Assembly (NCBI GenBank): GCA_947494305.1
Contig: CANLUL010000001.1
Coordinates: 992,001-1,056,000, forward strand
Reading direction: 5' to 3'
DNA length: 64,000 nt
From: an uncultured Sphingomonadaceae bacterium
GTDB taxonomy: Bacteria > Pseudomonadota > Alphaproteobacteria > Sphingomonadales > Sphingomonadaceae
Positions 16,391 through 25,342 of the stretch are shown here, one piece after another. Under the pieces are notes generated by a model. The model was given only the letters and a program-made list of their open reading frames with translations. It ran no database searches and had not been told where the DNA came from. Made by a program: the position numbers and the translations under genes. The first letter of the stretch is position 1; each line of letters begins with the position of its first letter.

Positions 16391-17416
16391 ATGGGTTACA
16401 AAATTGCCGTAGTCGGCGCGACCGGGAATGTCGGGCGCGAAATGTTGAACATACTTGCTGAACGCGAGTTTCCTTATGACGAGATCGCTGCGGTGGCCTC
16501 TTCCCGATCACATGGGATGGAGATTGAAATTGGCGATACGGGCAAGATGCTCAAAGTACAGAATATCGAACATTTCGATTTTTCTGGCTATGATATTGCC
16601 CTGTTTGCTGCCGGCTCTGGACCAACAAAGGAATTTGCCCCCAAAGCAGCGGCCGCGGGCTGTACAGTGATTGATAACAGCTCTCTGTACCGCATGGATC
16701 CCGATGTACCTCTTATCGTACCGGAAGTGAATCCGGAGGATATCGACGGCTATACCAAGCGTAATATTATCGCTAATCCGAACTGTTCAACTGCTCAGAT
16801 GGTTGTAGCGTTAAAACCGCTCCATGATGCGGCAAAGATTAAGCGGGTGGTCGTGTCTACCTACCAGTCTGTTTCCGGCGCCGGTAAAGGCGGGATGGAT
16901 GAGCTTTTTGAACAGTCTCGTGCCATTTTTGTCGGCGATGAAAAAACAAATCAAGTGTTTACCAAGCAAATCGCGTTCAACGTGATCCCGCATATCGATG
17001 TGTTCCTGGACGATGGGTCGACCAAGGAAGAATGGAAAATGGTCGTCGAGACCAAGAAGATCCTTGATTCCAAGATCAAACTATCGGCGACCTGTGTTCG
17101 GGTGCCGGTATTTGTTGGGCACAGTGAGTCGATCAATATCGAGTTCGAAAACGAACTTAGCGCCAAAGATGCTCAGGCTATTCTCCGCGATGCACCTGGC
17201 ATCATGCTGGTCGATAAGCGCGAGGATGAAGGCTATGTCACGCCGGTAGAATGCGTAGGCGATGGCGCCACTTATATCAGCCGTGTCCGCGAAGACCCAA
17301 CGGTTGAGAATGGATTGAATATCTGGTGCGTCAGCGACAACCTGCGCAAAGGTGCTGCTCTCAATGCGGTGCAGATAGCTGAGTTATTGGGGCGTAAGCA
17401 CTTGCAGAAGGGGTAG
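16391..17416 (+). CDS. asd: Aspartate-semialdehyde dehydrogenase
   Basis: 341 residues. NADP-binding GATGNVGREML (about 10-20), catalytic Cys in NPNCSTAQM (C132) and the substrate segment containing SVSGAGKGGMDEL are visible. It reduces aspartyl phosphate to L-aspartate 4-semialdehyde, the branch point to lysine, threonine, methionine and diaminopimelate. The product would also feed the carboxyspermidine enzymes encoded at 42-45 kb. Own transcription unit between two terminators. Confidence 0.97.
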   Translation: MGYKIAVVGATGNVGREMLNILAEREFPYDEIAAVASSRSHGMEIEIGDTGKMLKVQNIEHFDFSGYDIALFAAGSGPTKEFAPKAAAAGCTVIDNSSLYRMDPDVPLIVPEVNPEDIDGYTKRNIIANPNCSTAQMVVALKPLHDAAKIKRVVVSTYQSVSGAGKGGMDELFEQSRAIFVGDEKTNQVFTKQIAFNVIPHIDVFLDDGSTKEEWKMVVETKKILDSKIKLSATCVRVPVFVGHSESINIEFENELSAKDAQAILRDAPGIMLVDKREDEGYVTPVECVGDGATYISRVREDPTVENGLNIWCVSDNLRKGAALNAVQIAELLGRKHLQKG

Positions 17417-17434
17417 TCTGGTAGTTTGTATTAC

Positions 17435-17466
17435 TGTCCGCTTAAACTGAAAAGCGGACATTTTTT
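17435..17466 (+). terminator. Terminator of asd
   Basis: TGTCCGCTT and AAGCGGACA form a perfect 9-bp stem with an 8-base loop, and TTTTTT follows. The T run overlaps the stop codon of the convergent transporter gene. Confidence 0.92.
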
Positions 17467-18298
17467 AGCCGATTGAAAGGAATACCACGCCCCCGGTCAC
17501 CGTGATGGCTCCCACTATTTTTTGCAGAGTCATCTTTTCACTCAAAAAGAATATGCCAATTAACGCCGCAAACAAAATGCTGGATTCGCGAATAGCGGAA
17601 ACACCACCCATGGTTGTTAAGCTCATCGCCCAAACTGCAATACAGTAACCAAGTGTTCCCAATAATCCGGCCACAACAACCAACGCGCCTTCTTTTCCTC
17701 GCGGTAAACTGGGTGCCCGTCGCCTTATCGCAACATATGATATCGGAATAAGAAAGCCTGCGACAACGGCCTGCCATGCTGCATATCCTGTGGCGCTCTC
17801 TGCTACGCGAACACCCAGGCCATCGACTACCATATAGCTGGCAATGAACAATCCAGCTGCAAGGGCTGCAAAGATCGATTTTGTGTCTGGTCGATTGTTT
17901 CCCATTGCGAGAAAAAGAATACCCAATGAAACCAGGACAATTCCGATCAGACTAAGGTAGCCGGGTAGTTCACCTGCAAAGAGGGCCGCTCCAAGAGTAA
18001 CCAATAGAGGCGCACTACCGCGCGCTATTGGATAGACGCTGGCCAGATCGCCATCACGGTAAGCGCGAACCAAGAACAAGCAATATCCTATCTGTAGTAA
18101 AGATGACAAAACCAGATAAGGCCAGCTGGCTGATGCGGGCGGCTCTAAGAAAAAGGCGAAAGGTAACGCGGCTGACCCTCCAACCAAGCATATGATAGCA
18201 ATCGACCAAAGGCGATCTTCTCCACTCTTTACAACAGCATTCCAACTTGCATGAATGAGTGCTGATGCAAGGAGCAGGCCAACGACGATTGGAGACAT
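17465..18298 (-). CDS. EamA/DMT-family transporter
   Basis: 277 residues, almost entirely hydrophobic with ten predicted helices in two halves. The first half opens PIVVGLLLASALIHASWNAV, the typical EamA signature, and the second ends with SEKMTLQKIVGAITVTGGVV. Such drug/metabolite transporters export amino acids, purines or other small molecules. The substrate cannot be predicted here. Convergent with asd and separated from the next divergent gene by 188 bases. Confidence 0.85.
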   Translation of the reverse strand: MSPIVVGLLLASALIHASWNAVVKSGEDRLWSIAIICLVGGSAALPFAFFLEPPASASWPYLVLSSLLQIGYCLFLVRAYRDGDLASVYPIARGSAPLLVTLGAALFAGELPGYLSLIGIVLVSLGILFLAMGNNRPDTKSIFAALAAGLFIASYMVVDGLGVRVAESATGYAAWQAVVAGFLIPISYVAIRRRAPSLPRGKEGALVVVAGLLGTLGYCIAVWAMSLTTMGGVSAIRESSILFAALIGIFFLSEKMTLQKIVGAITVTGGVVFLSIG

Positions 18299-18486
18299 AT
18301 CGGCCTTTCAATTACGCCGGTTTTTGAGTGTTCCGTTTGGATCGGTTGAAAGTGAATTACAAGCGCGCACTGGCGCTAATAAAAAACCTGCACAAAATTC
18401 ACTACGGTTTTTCTATTGTTTGCTTTTGTGCCCTAATCAGACATTGGAACTTGCCATCATATCCTATCCCGGTGCAATGAACCGAA

Positions 18487-19134
18487 ATGACACTACAAGC
18501 AGATGTATATTGGTCCTTCCGTTCTCCCTACAGCTATCTGGCGACCCGGCGATATGTGGAGCTGACGGAAAAATATGACCTGCAGGTAAACCAGCGTTTC
18601 GTTTATCCGCTGGCAATCCGTGAACCGGATTTCTTTGAAAAGAACCACCCCAATTGGCTTGGTTATACTTTCAAAGATATCTTTCGCGTCGCGCAGTTCA
18701 TGGATATCCCAATGGCACCGCCCAATCCAGATCCAATTGTTCAAGATATTGCGACCCGAAAAATAGCCGCTGAACAGCCCTTTATTTTTGAATTGACCCG
18801 CATGGGGCAGGCGGCCTCGCGGAGGAAAAAGGGACTGGAGTTTGCCAATGAGGTGTCACAACTTATCTGGGGCGGATCCGCTGGCTGGAACGAAGGCGAA
18901 CATCTTGCCAAAGCCGCAGGACGTGCGGGATTGGATATCGATGAACTTCGGTCGGAAGCCAATATACAATCCGAAGAATTAGATGCTGAAATTGCCGACA
19001 ACCAAAAAGCGTTGGAAGCCGCCGGTCATTGGGGGGTACCGACTTTGGTCTTTGAGAATGAACCATTTTTCGGACAAGATCGTATCGAGATCGCTCTATG
19101 GCGAATGAAGCAGAGCGGTCTTAGGGAAAGCTAA
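18487..19134 (+). CDS. 2-hydroxychromene-2-carboxylate isomerase-like (DsbA-fold) protein
   Basis: 215 residues in the thioredoxin-like DsbA/HCCA isomerase family. The N-terminal motif WSFRSPYSYLATRRY (about 9-23) carries the serine (S13) that replaces the usual cysteine and binds glutathione in HCCA isomerases. The C-terminal HWGVPTLVFENEPFFGQDRI is also typical. The named enzyme acts in naphthalene breakdown, but no other aromatic-degradation genes are present, so the true substrate is unknown. Likely glutathione-dependent. Confidence 0.78.
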   Translation: MTLQADVYWSFRSPYSYLATRRYVELTEKYDLQVNQRFVYPLAIREPDFFEKNHPNWLGYTFKDIFRVAQFMDIPMAPPNPDPIVQDIATRKIAAEQPFIFELTRMGQAASRRKKGLEFANEVSQLIWGGSAGWNEGEHLAKAAGRAGLDIDELRSEANIQSEELDAEIADNQKALEAAGHWGVPTLVFENEPFFGQDRIEIALWRMKQSGLRES

Positions 19135-19320
19135 AGATTGGACTTTCCTACAAGGGATCCAGGCGTTAGGCTTCGGCTAAGCCAATATTGCTATTGATTT
19201 CATCGACAGCAGTTTTTCAAGTTCGAGTACCAACCGTTGGGAAAAGCCAAAAAAGGCCATTCCTTGGTGGCAAGTTAGTCAAGTTTGAGGATATGCACCG
19301 ATGAACTCAGGTCCAACGCA

Positions 19321-20073
19321 ATGAGTGTTTCTGGTTGGAACTTTTCATCTTTCGATGGTGTAAATCTCAAAATCCATGAAATGGGGGAGGGTAGACCTGT
19401 GATCCTTCTTCATGGCCTGTTCTCCAATGCAGATACAAACTGGATCAAATTTGGCCATGCTGCAAGACTGGCTGCTGAAGGCTTTCGGGTCATTATGCCC
19501 GATTTACGAGCTCATGGTGATAGCGAAGCGCCGCATGGCGCAGAAGCTTATCCTGAAGATGTTCTAGTCAAAGACATTGTCGCTTTGATCGAATATCTCG
19601 ACCTTGATACTTATGACCTCGGCGGTTTTTCCTTGGGTGCCCGTACAACCGCAAAATTACTTGCGAATGGCGTTAAACCGAGAAAGGCAATTCTAGCAGG
19701 TATGGGATTGGAAGGGCTCTCTGGATGGGAAAGACGACAAGATTTTTTCCTTCGTGCGATTGCTTTGAAAGATGAAGTGAAGCGAGGCGATCCTCATTGG
19801 CTGGCAATACAGTTTATGAAGAGCCAGAAAGTGGATACAATCGCGGCAGGGCATTTGCTCAAGACATTTTCGGATGTGTTAGAGGAAGAAATTAGGACTA
19901 TCGAAACTTCGAGTTTAATCCTGTGCGGATCCGAAGACCGGGATAATGGTGATCCAGAAAAACTGGCGATGCTTCTATCGAATGGAAAGCATGTCGTGAT
20001 CCCCGGAACCCATATGAGCAGTGTTACGAAAGAAGAACTAGGACAACAAATGGTCAGTTTTTTGACGGAATAG
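19321..20073 (+). CDS. Alpha/beta hydrolase
   Basis: 250 residues with the hydrolase fold: oxyanion region LLHGLFSNADTNW (about 29-41), nucleophile elbow GGFSLGART (S104), acid near GSEDRD and catalytic His in PGTHMSS. It may be an esterase or lipase-like enzyme of unknown substrate. The ATG at 19321 matches where homology begins. An in-frame start at 19285 would add 12 residues that look unrelated. The next gene follows after 9 bases, so the two are probably co-transcribed. Confidence 0.82.
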   Translation: MSVSGWNFSSFDGVNLKIHEMGEGRPVILLHGLFSNADTNWIKFGHAARLAAEGFRVIMPDLRAHGDSEAPHGAEAYPEDVLVKDIVALIEYLDLDTYDLGGFSLGARTTAKLLANGVKPRKAILAGMGLEGLSGWERRQDFFLRAIALKDEVKRGDPHWLAIQFMKSQKVDTIAAGHLLKTFSDVLEEEIRTIETSSLILCGSEDRDNGDPEKLAMLLSNGKHVVIPGTHMSSVTKEELGQQMVSFLTE

Positions 20074-20082
20074 GGAGGTAAT

Positions 20083-20610
20083 ATGAGGGGACTAATTCAC
20101 TGGCGCTATTTCTGGATTTTCTGGGGAGCCGGGATGGCTTTGTTTTTGTTTCTCGTGGCTTCTGGCGGTGCGCTCCAAACTGAGGTTGCTCCGGGTGGGA
20201 TATTGGATCATCAGGCTGCTGGAACTGCTGATCGCGTTAACGCAATTCAGAAAAGTTGGGTAGATGCAGGAGTCTTATCCCAAGCAAAACTCGGTATGAT
20301 CGGGGACCTGACCTTCATACTTCTCTATTCGCTGGGTGGGATTATTGGTGGCCGTTTGCTCTGGCAGCAAGCTGGCTCGCCATCGCTTAAAAAATTCGGG
20401 CTTCTGATAATAGTCACATATTTTGCTTTTTTCATCACAGATTATGGTGAAACGGTCAGTCAATTTGTTCAGCTTATGCAAGGAGAGGGTAGTGATATTC
20501 TGGCTGGAATAGCTGCCTTCTTGCGGCCCATTAAGGCAGTCAGTTGGATCGCGGGAACCCTCATGATTTTGATCGCTTTAATTTGGTTCTGGCGCGACCA
20601 ACGTGCTTGA
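20083..20610 (+). CDS. Four-helix membrane protein of unknown function
   Basis: 175 residues with about four membrane segments (15-35, 66-88, 101-120, 145-168). It starts at an ATG preceded by GGGAGG 4-9 bases upstream. No family is recognised. It directly follows the alpha/beta hydrolase and may share its transcript. Confidence 0.65.
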   Translation: MRGLIHWRYFWIFWGAGMALFLFLVASGGALQTEVAPGGILDHQAAGTADRVNAIQKSWVDAGVLSQAKLGMIGDLTFILLYSLGGIIGGRLLWQQAGSPSLKKFGLLIIVTYFAFFITDYGETVSQFVQLMQGEGSDILAGIAAFLRPIKAVSWIAGTLMILIALIWFWRDQRA

Positions 20611-20667
20611 CCTGTAGCCAATAAAGTTTCAGTTTAAACCAAATACCATTGAGTAGAGGATTACACT

Positions 20668-22506
20668 ATGAAGTCAGCCGTATCTATTTTTGCGATCGCA
20701 GCAATGTCTGCTGCTGTTCCAGCCATGGCGATGCCGACGGACAAAGAAAAACAAAGAGAATATGAAAACCCTACGGCTGATGACGCAAAAAATTATGTCG
20801 AAGAAACTGAAAAAGAGATGTTTGACTTTTCCGTCGATGCAGGACGTACTTACTGGATAAACTCTACATACATAAATGAAGACACAGATGCATTGGCTGC
20901 GAAAGTTGGCGCCGAAGGGACAACCAAGTCAGTAAATGCAGCAATAGACGCCGCTCAGTTCAAGGATGTTCCTGGCATTGATCCAGTGACCAAACGCAAA
21001 CTGGATAAGCTGCGTGGGGGTATTGTATTGCCTGCGCCTGCTGTTCCTGGCGCTGCGGAGGAGCTAAACACGATAGCGACGCGACTGAATTCTGCATATG
21101 GTAAAGGCAAAGGAACGTTGAAAGGGGAACCCATAAACGGCTCCGATATTGAAGCTGCCATGGGGACAAATCGCAATCCCGCTGAACTTTCAGAGATGTG
21201 GGAGAGTTGGCACACGCAGGTTGGTAAGCCGATGAAAGATGATTATGCCCGTATGGTAGAAATTGCCAACGAAGGCGCTCAAGATCTTGGTTTTTCGGAT
21301 GTCGGCGCGATGTGGCGTTCAGGCTATGATATGCCGGCCGATGATTTTGCGGATTTGATGGACAAGCTCTGGTTACAGGTGAAACCGCTTTACGATGAAG
21401 TGCATTGTTACACGCGGAGCAAACTCAACGAATATCATGGCGACGAGGTACAGGCTGCTTCTGGTCCGATCAGAGCTGATTTACTCGGCAACATGTGGGC
21501 CCAGGAATGGGGTAACATTTATGACATAGTGGCACCCAAAGGTGCGGGTGACATTGGATATGACACCACAGAGCTTCTCAAAGCTAAAGACTATGATGCC
21601 ATCAAAATGGTGAAAGCGGGCGAGGGGTTTTTCTCTTCATTAGGGTTTGAACCATTACCCGAAACATTCTGGAAACGGTCACAATTTACAAAACCAGCAG
21701 ATCGCGAAGTGGTTTGCCACGCCAGTGCCTGGAATATCACCAATATCGATGATGTGCGCATCAAAATGTGCATTAAGATCAATGGTGATGACTTTACTAC
21801 CATTCATCATGAGCTTGGGCATAATTACTACCAACGTGCTTACAACAAACAAAGCTTTCTTCATTTGGATGGAGCCAATGATGGCTTTCATGAAGCGATT
21901 GGCGATATGATCGCTCTGTCCATTACACCAGAATATTTGGTGCAGGTTGGATTGCTCGAGGAAGACAAAGTTCCTGGAGCAGACAAGGATTTGGGTCTGT
22001 TACTCCGCCAGGCCATGGACAAGGTTGCATTTCTTCCCTTCGGCTTGCTTGTCGATAAATGGCGCTGGAATGTCTTTTCCGGGGCAGTTCAACCCGATGA
22101 CTATACCAAGGCATGGCATGATCTAAAACTACAATACCAGGGTATTACACCGCCCGTTGAGCGGACTTCTGATCAGTTCGACGCAGGTGCAAAATATCAC
22201 ATTCCTGGAAACACTCCCTATTCGCGCTATTTCTTGGCACGGATCCTTCAATTCCAATTCTACAAAGCAGCTTGTGATGAGGCTGGTTGGAAAGGGCCGC
22301 TCCACCGATGCTCTTTCTATGGTAACAAGGATGTTGGCGCAAAGTTAAATGCAATGCTGGAAATGGGTGCGTCCAAACCTTGGCCGGATGCCTTGGAAGC
22401 TTTTACCGGTACACGTGAGATGGATGGATCAGCGATGATCAGTTATTTCGCCCCGTTGATGGATTGGTTGAAGGAAGAAAATAAAGGCAAATCTTGCGGA
22501 TGGTGA
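20668..22506 (+). CDS. M2 family peptidyl-dipeptidase (ACE-like zinc protease), secreted
   Basis: 612 residues. A signal peptide is clear (MKSAVSIFAIAAMSAAVPAMA). The catalytic zinc motif HHELGH lies at about residues 380-385, and the third ligand glutamate is in the downstream HEAIGD (about 409-414). Overall length and the ending match the angiotensin-converting-enzyme family. It should cut dipeptides from the C-termini of peptides in the periplasm. Followed within 27 bases by a reductase gene. Confidence 0.92.
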   Translation: MKSAVSIFAIAAMSAAVPAMAMPTDKEKQREYENPTADDAKNYVEETEKEMFDFSVDAGRTYWINSTYINEDTDALAAKVGAEGTTKSVNAAIDAAQFKDVPGIDPVTKRKLDKLRGGIVLPAPAVPGAAEELNTIATRLNSAYGKGKGTLKGEPINGSDIEAAMGTNRNPAELSEMWESWHTQVGKPMKDDYARMVEIANEGAQDLGFSDVGAMWRSGYDMPADDFADLMDKLWLQVKPLYDEVHCYTRSKLNEYHGDEVQAASGPIRADLLGNMWAQEWGNIYDIVAPKGAGDIGYDTTELLKAKDYDAIKMVKAGEGFFSSLGFEPLPETFWKRSQFTKPADREVVCHASAWNITNIDDVRIKMCIKINGDDFTTIHHELGHNYYQRAYNKQSFLHLDGANDGFHEAIGDMIALSITPEYLVQVGLLEEDKVPGADKDLGLLLRQAMDKVAFLPFGLLVDKWRWNVFSGAVQPDDYTKAWHDLKLQYQGITPPVERTSDQFDAGAKYHIPGNTPYSRYFLARILQFQFYKAACDEAGWKGPLHRCSFYGNKDVGAKLNAMLEMGASKPWPDALEAFTGTREMDGSAMISYFAPLMDWLKEENKGKSCGW

Positions 22507-22532
22507 ACTGTGTTGACTGATAGGCTATTTCG

Positions 22533-23438
22533 TTGATTGACAGGCGTGCCTTCGTTGCTGGTACTGCAATCAGTGGCTTTCTCCTGTCATCCAACAGCCT
22601 TAATTCCACTCAATCGTTATTGCTGCGAACTATCCATTCTTCTGGAGAATCCATTCCGGCTATCGGGATGGGTAGTTGGCTGACGTTTGATACCGGTAAC
22701 GACCCAGAGGCGCTGTCCGTTCGCACGGAGATATTGCGGATATTCCTACAATGTGGTGGTTGCCTGATCGACTCTTCCCCCATGTATGGTTCCTCACAGT
22801 CTGTCATTGGAAAAGCGTTATCTAGGTTGGACAACACTACGTCTGTTTTTGCTGCTGATAAGGTTTGGACTAACGGCAAGGAACAGGGGCAAAAGCAGAT
22901 TCAAGAAAGTGTTGAAAATTGGCGGGTTCCCAGATTTGATTTGCTGCAAATCCACAATCTCGTGGATTGGGAAACACAATTGGAAACATTGTTCGAAATG
23001 AAGGATGCAGATCGCCTACGCTATGTTGGCATAACAAGCTATGATGGCTTGAGATACGATCAGCTTGAACGCATTATGATTAAGCATCCCATCGACTTTG
23101 TTCAATTCAGCTACAATATAGCTGATCGAAGAGCGGAAGATCGCCTGCTTCCCATAGCAAAGGAGCGAGGGATATCTGTAATTATCAATCGTCCGTTTCA
23201 GGAGGGGCGGTTGACGCGGAAAGTTGCCGGTAGAAATCTGCCCTCATCGGCGAAAGAAATAAAAAGCAAAAGTTGGGCGCAGTACATGCTGCAATGGATC
23301 GTCTCAAATCCAACTGTAACGGCTACAATTCCTGCAACAAGCAGGGTAGATCATATGAAGGAAAATATTGGTGTCCTTCATAAGCCGATCCCAGATTCCA
23401 ATCTGAGGGAAAGAATGGCGCGAGACTTTATCGCCTGA
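22533..23438 (+). CDS. Aldo/keto reductase with Tat-like leader
   Basis: 301 residues. The leader MIDRRAFVAGTAISGFLLSS has a twin-arginine pair before a hydrophobic stretch, suggesting Tat export. The catalytic tetrad of aldo/keto reductases is visible: D80 and Y85 in CLIDSSPMYG, K110 in AADKVW, H141 in LQIHNLVDW. The start is a TTG at 22533 with no strong ribosome binding site, and no later start would keep the leader. An exported cofactor-bound AKR next to an exported peptidase is unusual, but a functional link is not evident. Confidence 0.82.
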   Translation: MIDRRAFVAGTAISGFLLSSNSLNSTQSLLLRTIHSSGESIPAIGMGSWLTFDTGNDPEALSVRTEILRIFLQCGGCLIDSSPMYGSSQSVIGKALSRLDNTTSVFAADKVWTNGKEQGQKQIQESVENWRVPRFDLLQIHNLVDWETQLETLFEMKDADRLRYVGITSYDGLRYDQLERIMIKHPIDFVQFSYNIADRRAEDRLLPIAKERGISVIINRPFQEGRLTRKVAGRNLPSSAKEIKSKSWAQYMLQWIVSNPTVTATIPATSRVDHMKENIGVLHKPIPDSNLRERMARDFIA

Positions 23439-23460
23439 TCCCGCGCCAATTCTATATAGG

Positions 23461-23937
23461 CTAAAGCTGTTCCAGCATATAATCGGCGGCGCTGACTTTA
23501 AAGTCGCCCGGTGCTTCAACATTGACTTCTTCAACAGTGCCATCATTGACAATCAAAGAGAAACGCTGGCCGCGTTGCCCCATACCAAAACCACTACCGT
23601 CCATCTCAAGTCCAAGAGCGGAAGCAAGCTCGCCATTTCCATCTGCCAGCATAGTCACAGCTTCTGAGCCGTCACGATCGTTCCAAGCTTGTAAGACAAA
23701 AGCATCGTTTACGGCAGTACAAGCAATTTCATCTACACCTTTGGCTCTCAACTCATCAGCTTTTTCTACATAGCCGGGGAGGTGTTTTGCAGAACAAGTA
23801 GGGGTAAATGCGCCTGGAACTGAGAACAAAGCCACTTTCTTACCGGCGAAATATTCACTGGAACTGACCTGCTGAGGTCCTTCCGCAGTTGCTTTGACTA
23901 AATTAACCTCTGGGATTTTATCACCTTTGTTGATCAT
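23461..23937 (-). CDS. Peroxiredoxin, Prx5/glutaredoxin-type
   Basis: 158 residues. The peroxidatic cysteine is in VPGAFTPTCSAKHLPGY (C48), and a second cysteine at about C73 (IACTAVND) is typical of this group. It reduces hydrogen peroxide and organic hydroperoxides, using glutathione or glutaredoxin. Divergent from yqgE, convergent with the aldo/keto reductase. No OxyR-like site could be recognised by eye. Confidence 0.93.
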   Translation of the reverse strand: MINKGDKIPEVNLVKATAEGPQQVSSSEYFAGKKVALFSVPGAFTPTCSAKHLPGYVEKADELRAKGVDEIACTAVNDAFVLQAWNDRDGSEAVTMLADGNGELASALGLEMDGSGFGMGQRGQRFSLIVNDGTVEEVNVEAPGDFKVSAADYMLEQL

Positions 23938-24069
23938 GATGTGCTCCTTGTAAGAATTTATCTTTGTTTCGATACGAGAGGTATGTCGGTTTTAGAAACT
24001 ATAATTGCAAGCAATATGCTCATATATATTCTGCTGTCCTAATCATTGTCGACACACTAATATGAGGAC

Positions 24070-24627
24070 ATGGTTGAACCGCGATTTTTCTCTGGCCAAT
24101 TCCTTCTGGCAACTCCTGGAATGGGGGACCCACGATTTTCTCGTTCGGTTATCGCCATCTGCTCTCATGATGAGAACGGTGCTCTGGGCATAAACATCGG
24201 CGACACTTCCGACGAGATAACCTTTCACGGAATTTTGAAGCAGTTCGATATCGAAACTTCTGGGGTAGAAGACCAACTTGTATATCTGGGCGGTCCGGTT
24301 GAAACGCAGCGAGGATTCATCTTGCATAGCCTCGACATGAATTTGTCTGATACTTTGCAAGTGGGTGATCGCTGGGGATTAAGCAGTTCGGTTGATATTT
24401 TGCGAGCAATAGCAAAAGGCCGCGGGCCAAAGCTATGGCTTGCTGCTCTTGGTTATGCAGGATGGGGCGAGGGTCAATTGGAATATGAGCTGACCCAAAA
24501 TGGATGGTCCATTGTCGATGGTGATGCAGAGTGGCTCTATAACGCAGCTGATGACAAGTGGTTAGAAGCTTGGCAAGCGCAAGGCATTGATCCTGCGCAA
24601 CTATCAGCAGGATTTGGCAGCGCCTGA
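24070..24627 (+). CDS. yqgE: YqgE/AlgH family protein (UPF0301)
   Basis: 185 residues with the family signature FFSGQFLLATPGMGDPRFSR (about 6-25), LYLGGPV-like VYLGGPVE and the C-terminal GYAGWGEGQLEYEL. It is conserved across proteobacteria. The biochemical role is not settled, although AlgH was once linked to alginate regulation. Start ATG 24070 fits the family. Confidence 0.93.
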   Translation: MVEPRFFSGQFLLATPGMGDPRFSRSVIAICSHDENGALGINIGDTSDEITFHGILKQFDIETSGVEDQLVYLGGPVETQRGFILHSLDMNLSDTLQVGDRWGLSSSVDILRAIAKGRGPKLWLAALGYAGWGEGQLEYELTQNGWSIVDGDAEWLYNAADDKWLEAWQAQGIDPAQLSAGFGSA

Positions 24628-24727
24628 ATAATGTATCTTTGGTGAACCCAGCTTAACCTGAACTGTTAAAACATCGCTAATCGCCTGCGCGCAACTTGAT
24701 AGTCCTCAATAGGAAGGGGACGTTTCA

Positions 24728-25216
24728 ATGATAAAAAAGAAAATATTAGCCGTCGCAGTGGGGTGCATGGCCATGACAAGCACAGCACAGGCCGCATGTT
24801 GGACGCCAGCAGAAGCAGATGCAGCCACCGTAAGGGAACTTCAGTTGCGCATGATGGTAGCGGCTCTGAGATGTTCAAAATCGGAACATGATGTTTTGTA
24901 CGAATATAATCGGTTTGTCGGCAGCAAGAAACCGTTACTAAAAATGGGAAACAATGTGCTGCGCTCACATTTTGCGAAAGGCAAAACTGGAAAGCAGGCC
25001 ATGAAAGCGTATGATAAATTCGCCGTGACGCTTGCGAATAAATATGGGGCAGGGTCCGGGGATTTATCCGAATGTGAATCAATGCACAATCTAGCTAGAA
25101 CATCGGCCAATAGTGTAGACGAGCATCTTGCACTGGTCAGCATTGCACAGCGGTACGGCATTTCATCGAAATTACCGGGTGGCCGTTGTGGTATTGTGAT
25201 TGCTTCGCGCGACTAA
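24728..25216 (+). CDS. Secreted protein of unknown function
   Basis: 162 residues with a signal peptide (MIKKKILAVAVGCMAMTSTAQA, cleavage after AQA). Four cysteines remain in the mature part (in AACWTP, LRCSKS, SECESM and GGRCGI), enough for two disulfides. Otherwise alpha-helical, basic. Unrecognised. Similar small secreted proteins are common in sphingomonads. AGGAAGGGGACG ends 8 bases before the start and supports it. It stands ahead of ahcY, separated by an A+T hairpin. Confidence 0.72.
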   Translation: MIKKKILAVAVGCMAMTSTAQAACWTPAEADAATVRELQLRMMVAALRCSKSEHDVLYEYNRFVGSKKPLLKMGNNVLRSHFAKGKTGKQAMKAYDKFAVTLANKYGAGSGDLSECESMHNLARTSANSVDEHLALVSIAQRYGISSKLPGGRCGIVIASRD

Positions 25217-25231
25217 ACGCAACAATATTAT

Positions 25232-25255
25232 AAATATAAAGAAATCTTTATATTT
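25232..25255. terminator. All-A/T hairpin after the secreted-protein gene
   Basis: AAATATAAAG and CTTTATATTT form a perfect 10-bp stem with a 4-base loop, 16 bases after the stop. Lacking G-C pairs, it would be a weak terminator at best. It may instead open the DNA near the ahcY promoter. Confidence 0.4.
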
Positions 25256-25291
25256 GCTTCCAATTTCACTTAAAGCTATAGAATGATCAAA

Positions 25292-25318
25292 TGCCGCATC
25301 GGGTTATCCGATGTGGCA
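25292..25318 (+). promoter_or_regulatory. Hairpin in the ahcY leader
   Basis: TGCCGCATCGG and CCGATGTGGCA form an 11-bp stem with one G-T pair and a 5-base loop. It ends 25 bases before the GTG start of ahcY and 16 bases before its AAAGGAG site. It does not match the SAH, SAM-II or SAM/SAH riboswitch patterns I know, so a role in controlling ahcY is only a possibility. Confidence 0.45.
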
Positions 25319-25342
25319 ATTCATTTTTAAAGGAGACTTTAA

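Noticed and set aside
19135-19320. GGCTT/AAGCC hairpin as a terminator after the HCCA-isomerase-like gene
   Set aside because: Only 5 bp, no T run, too weak to call.
25217-25342. Standard SAH or SAM riboswitch before ahcY
   Set aside because: Conserved cores of those classes could not be found. Only an unassigned hairpin is reported.
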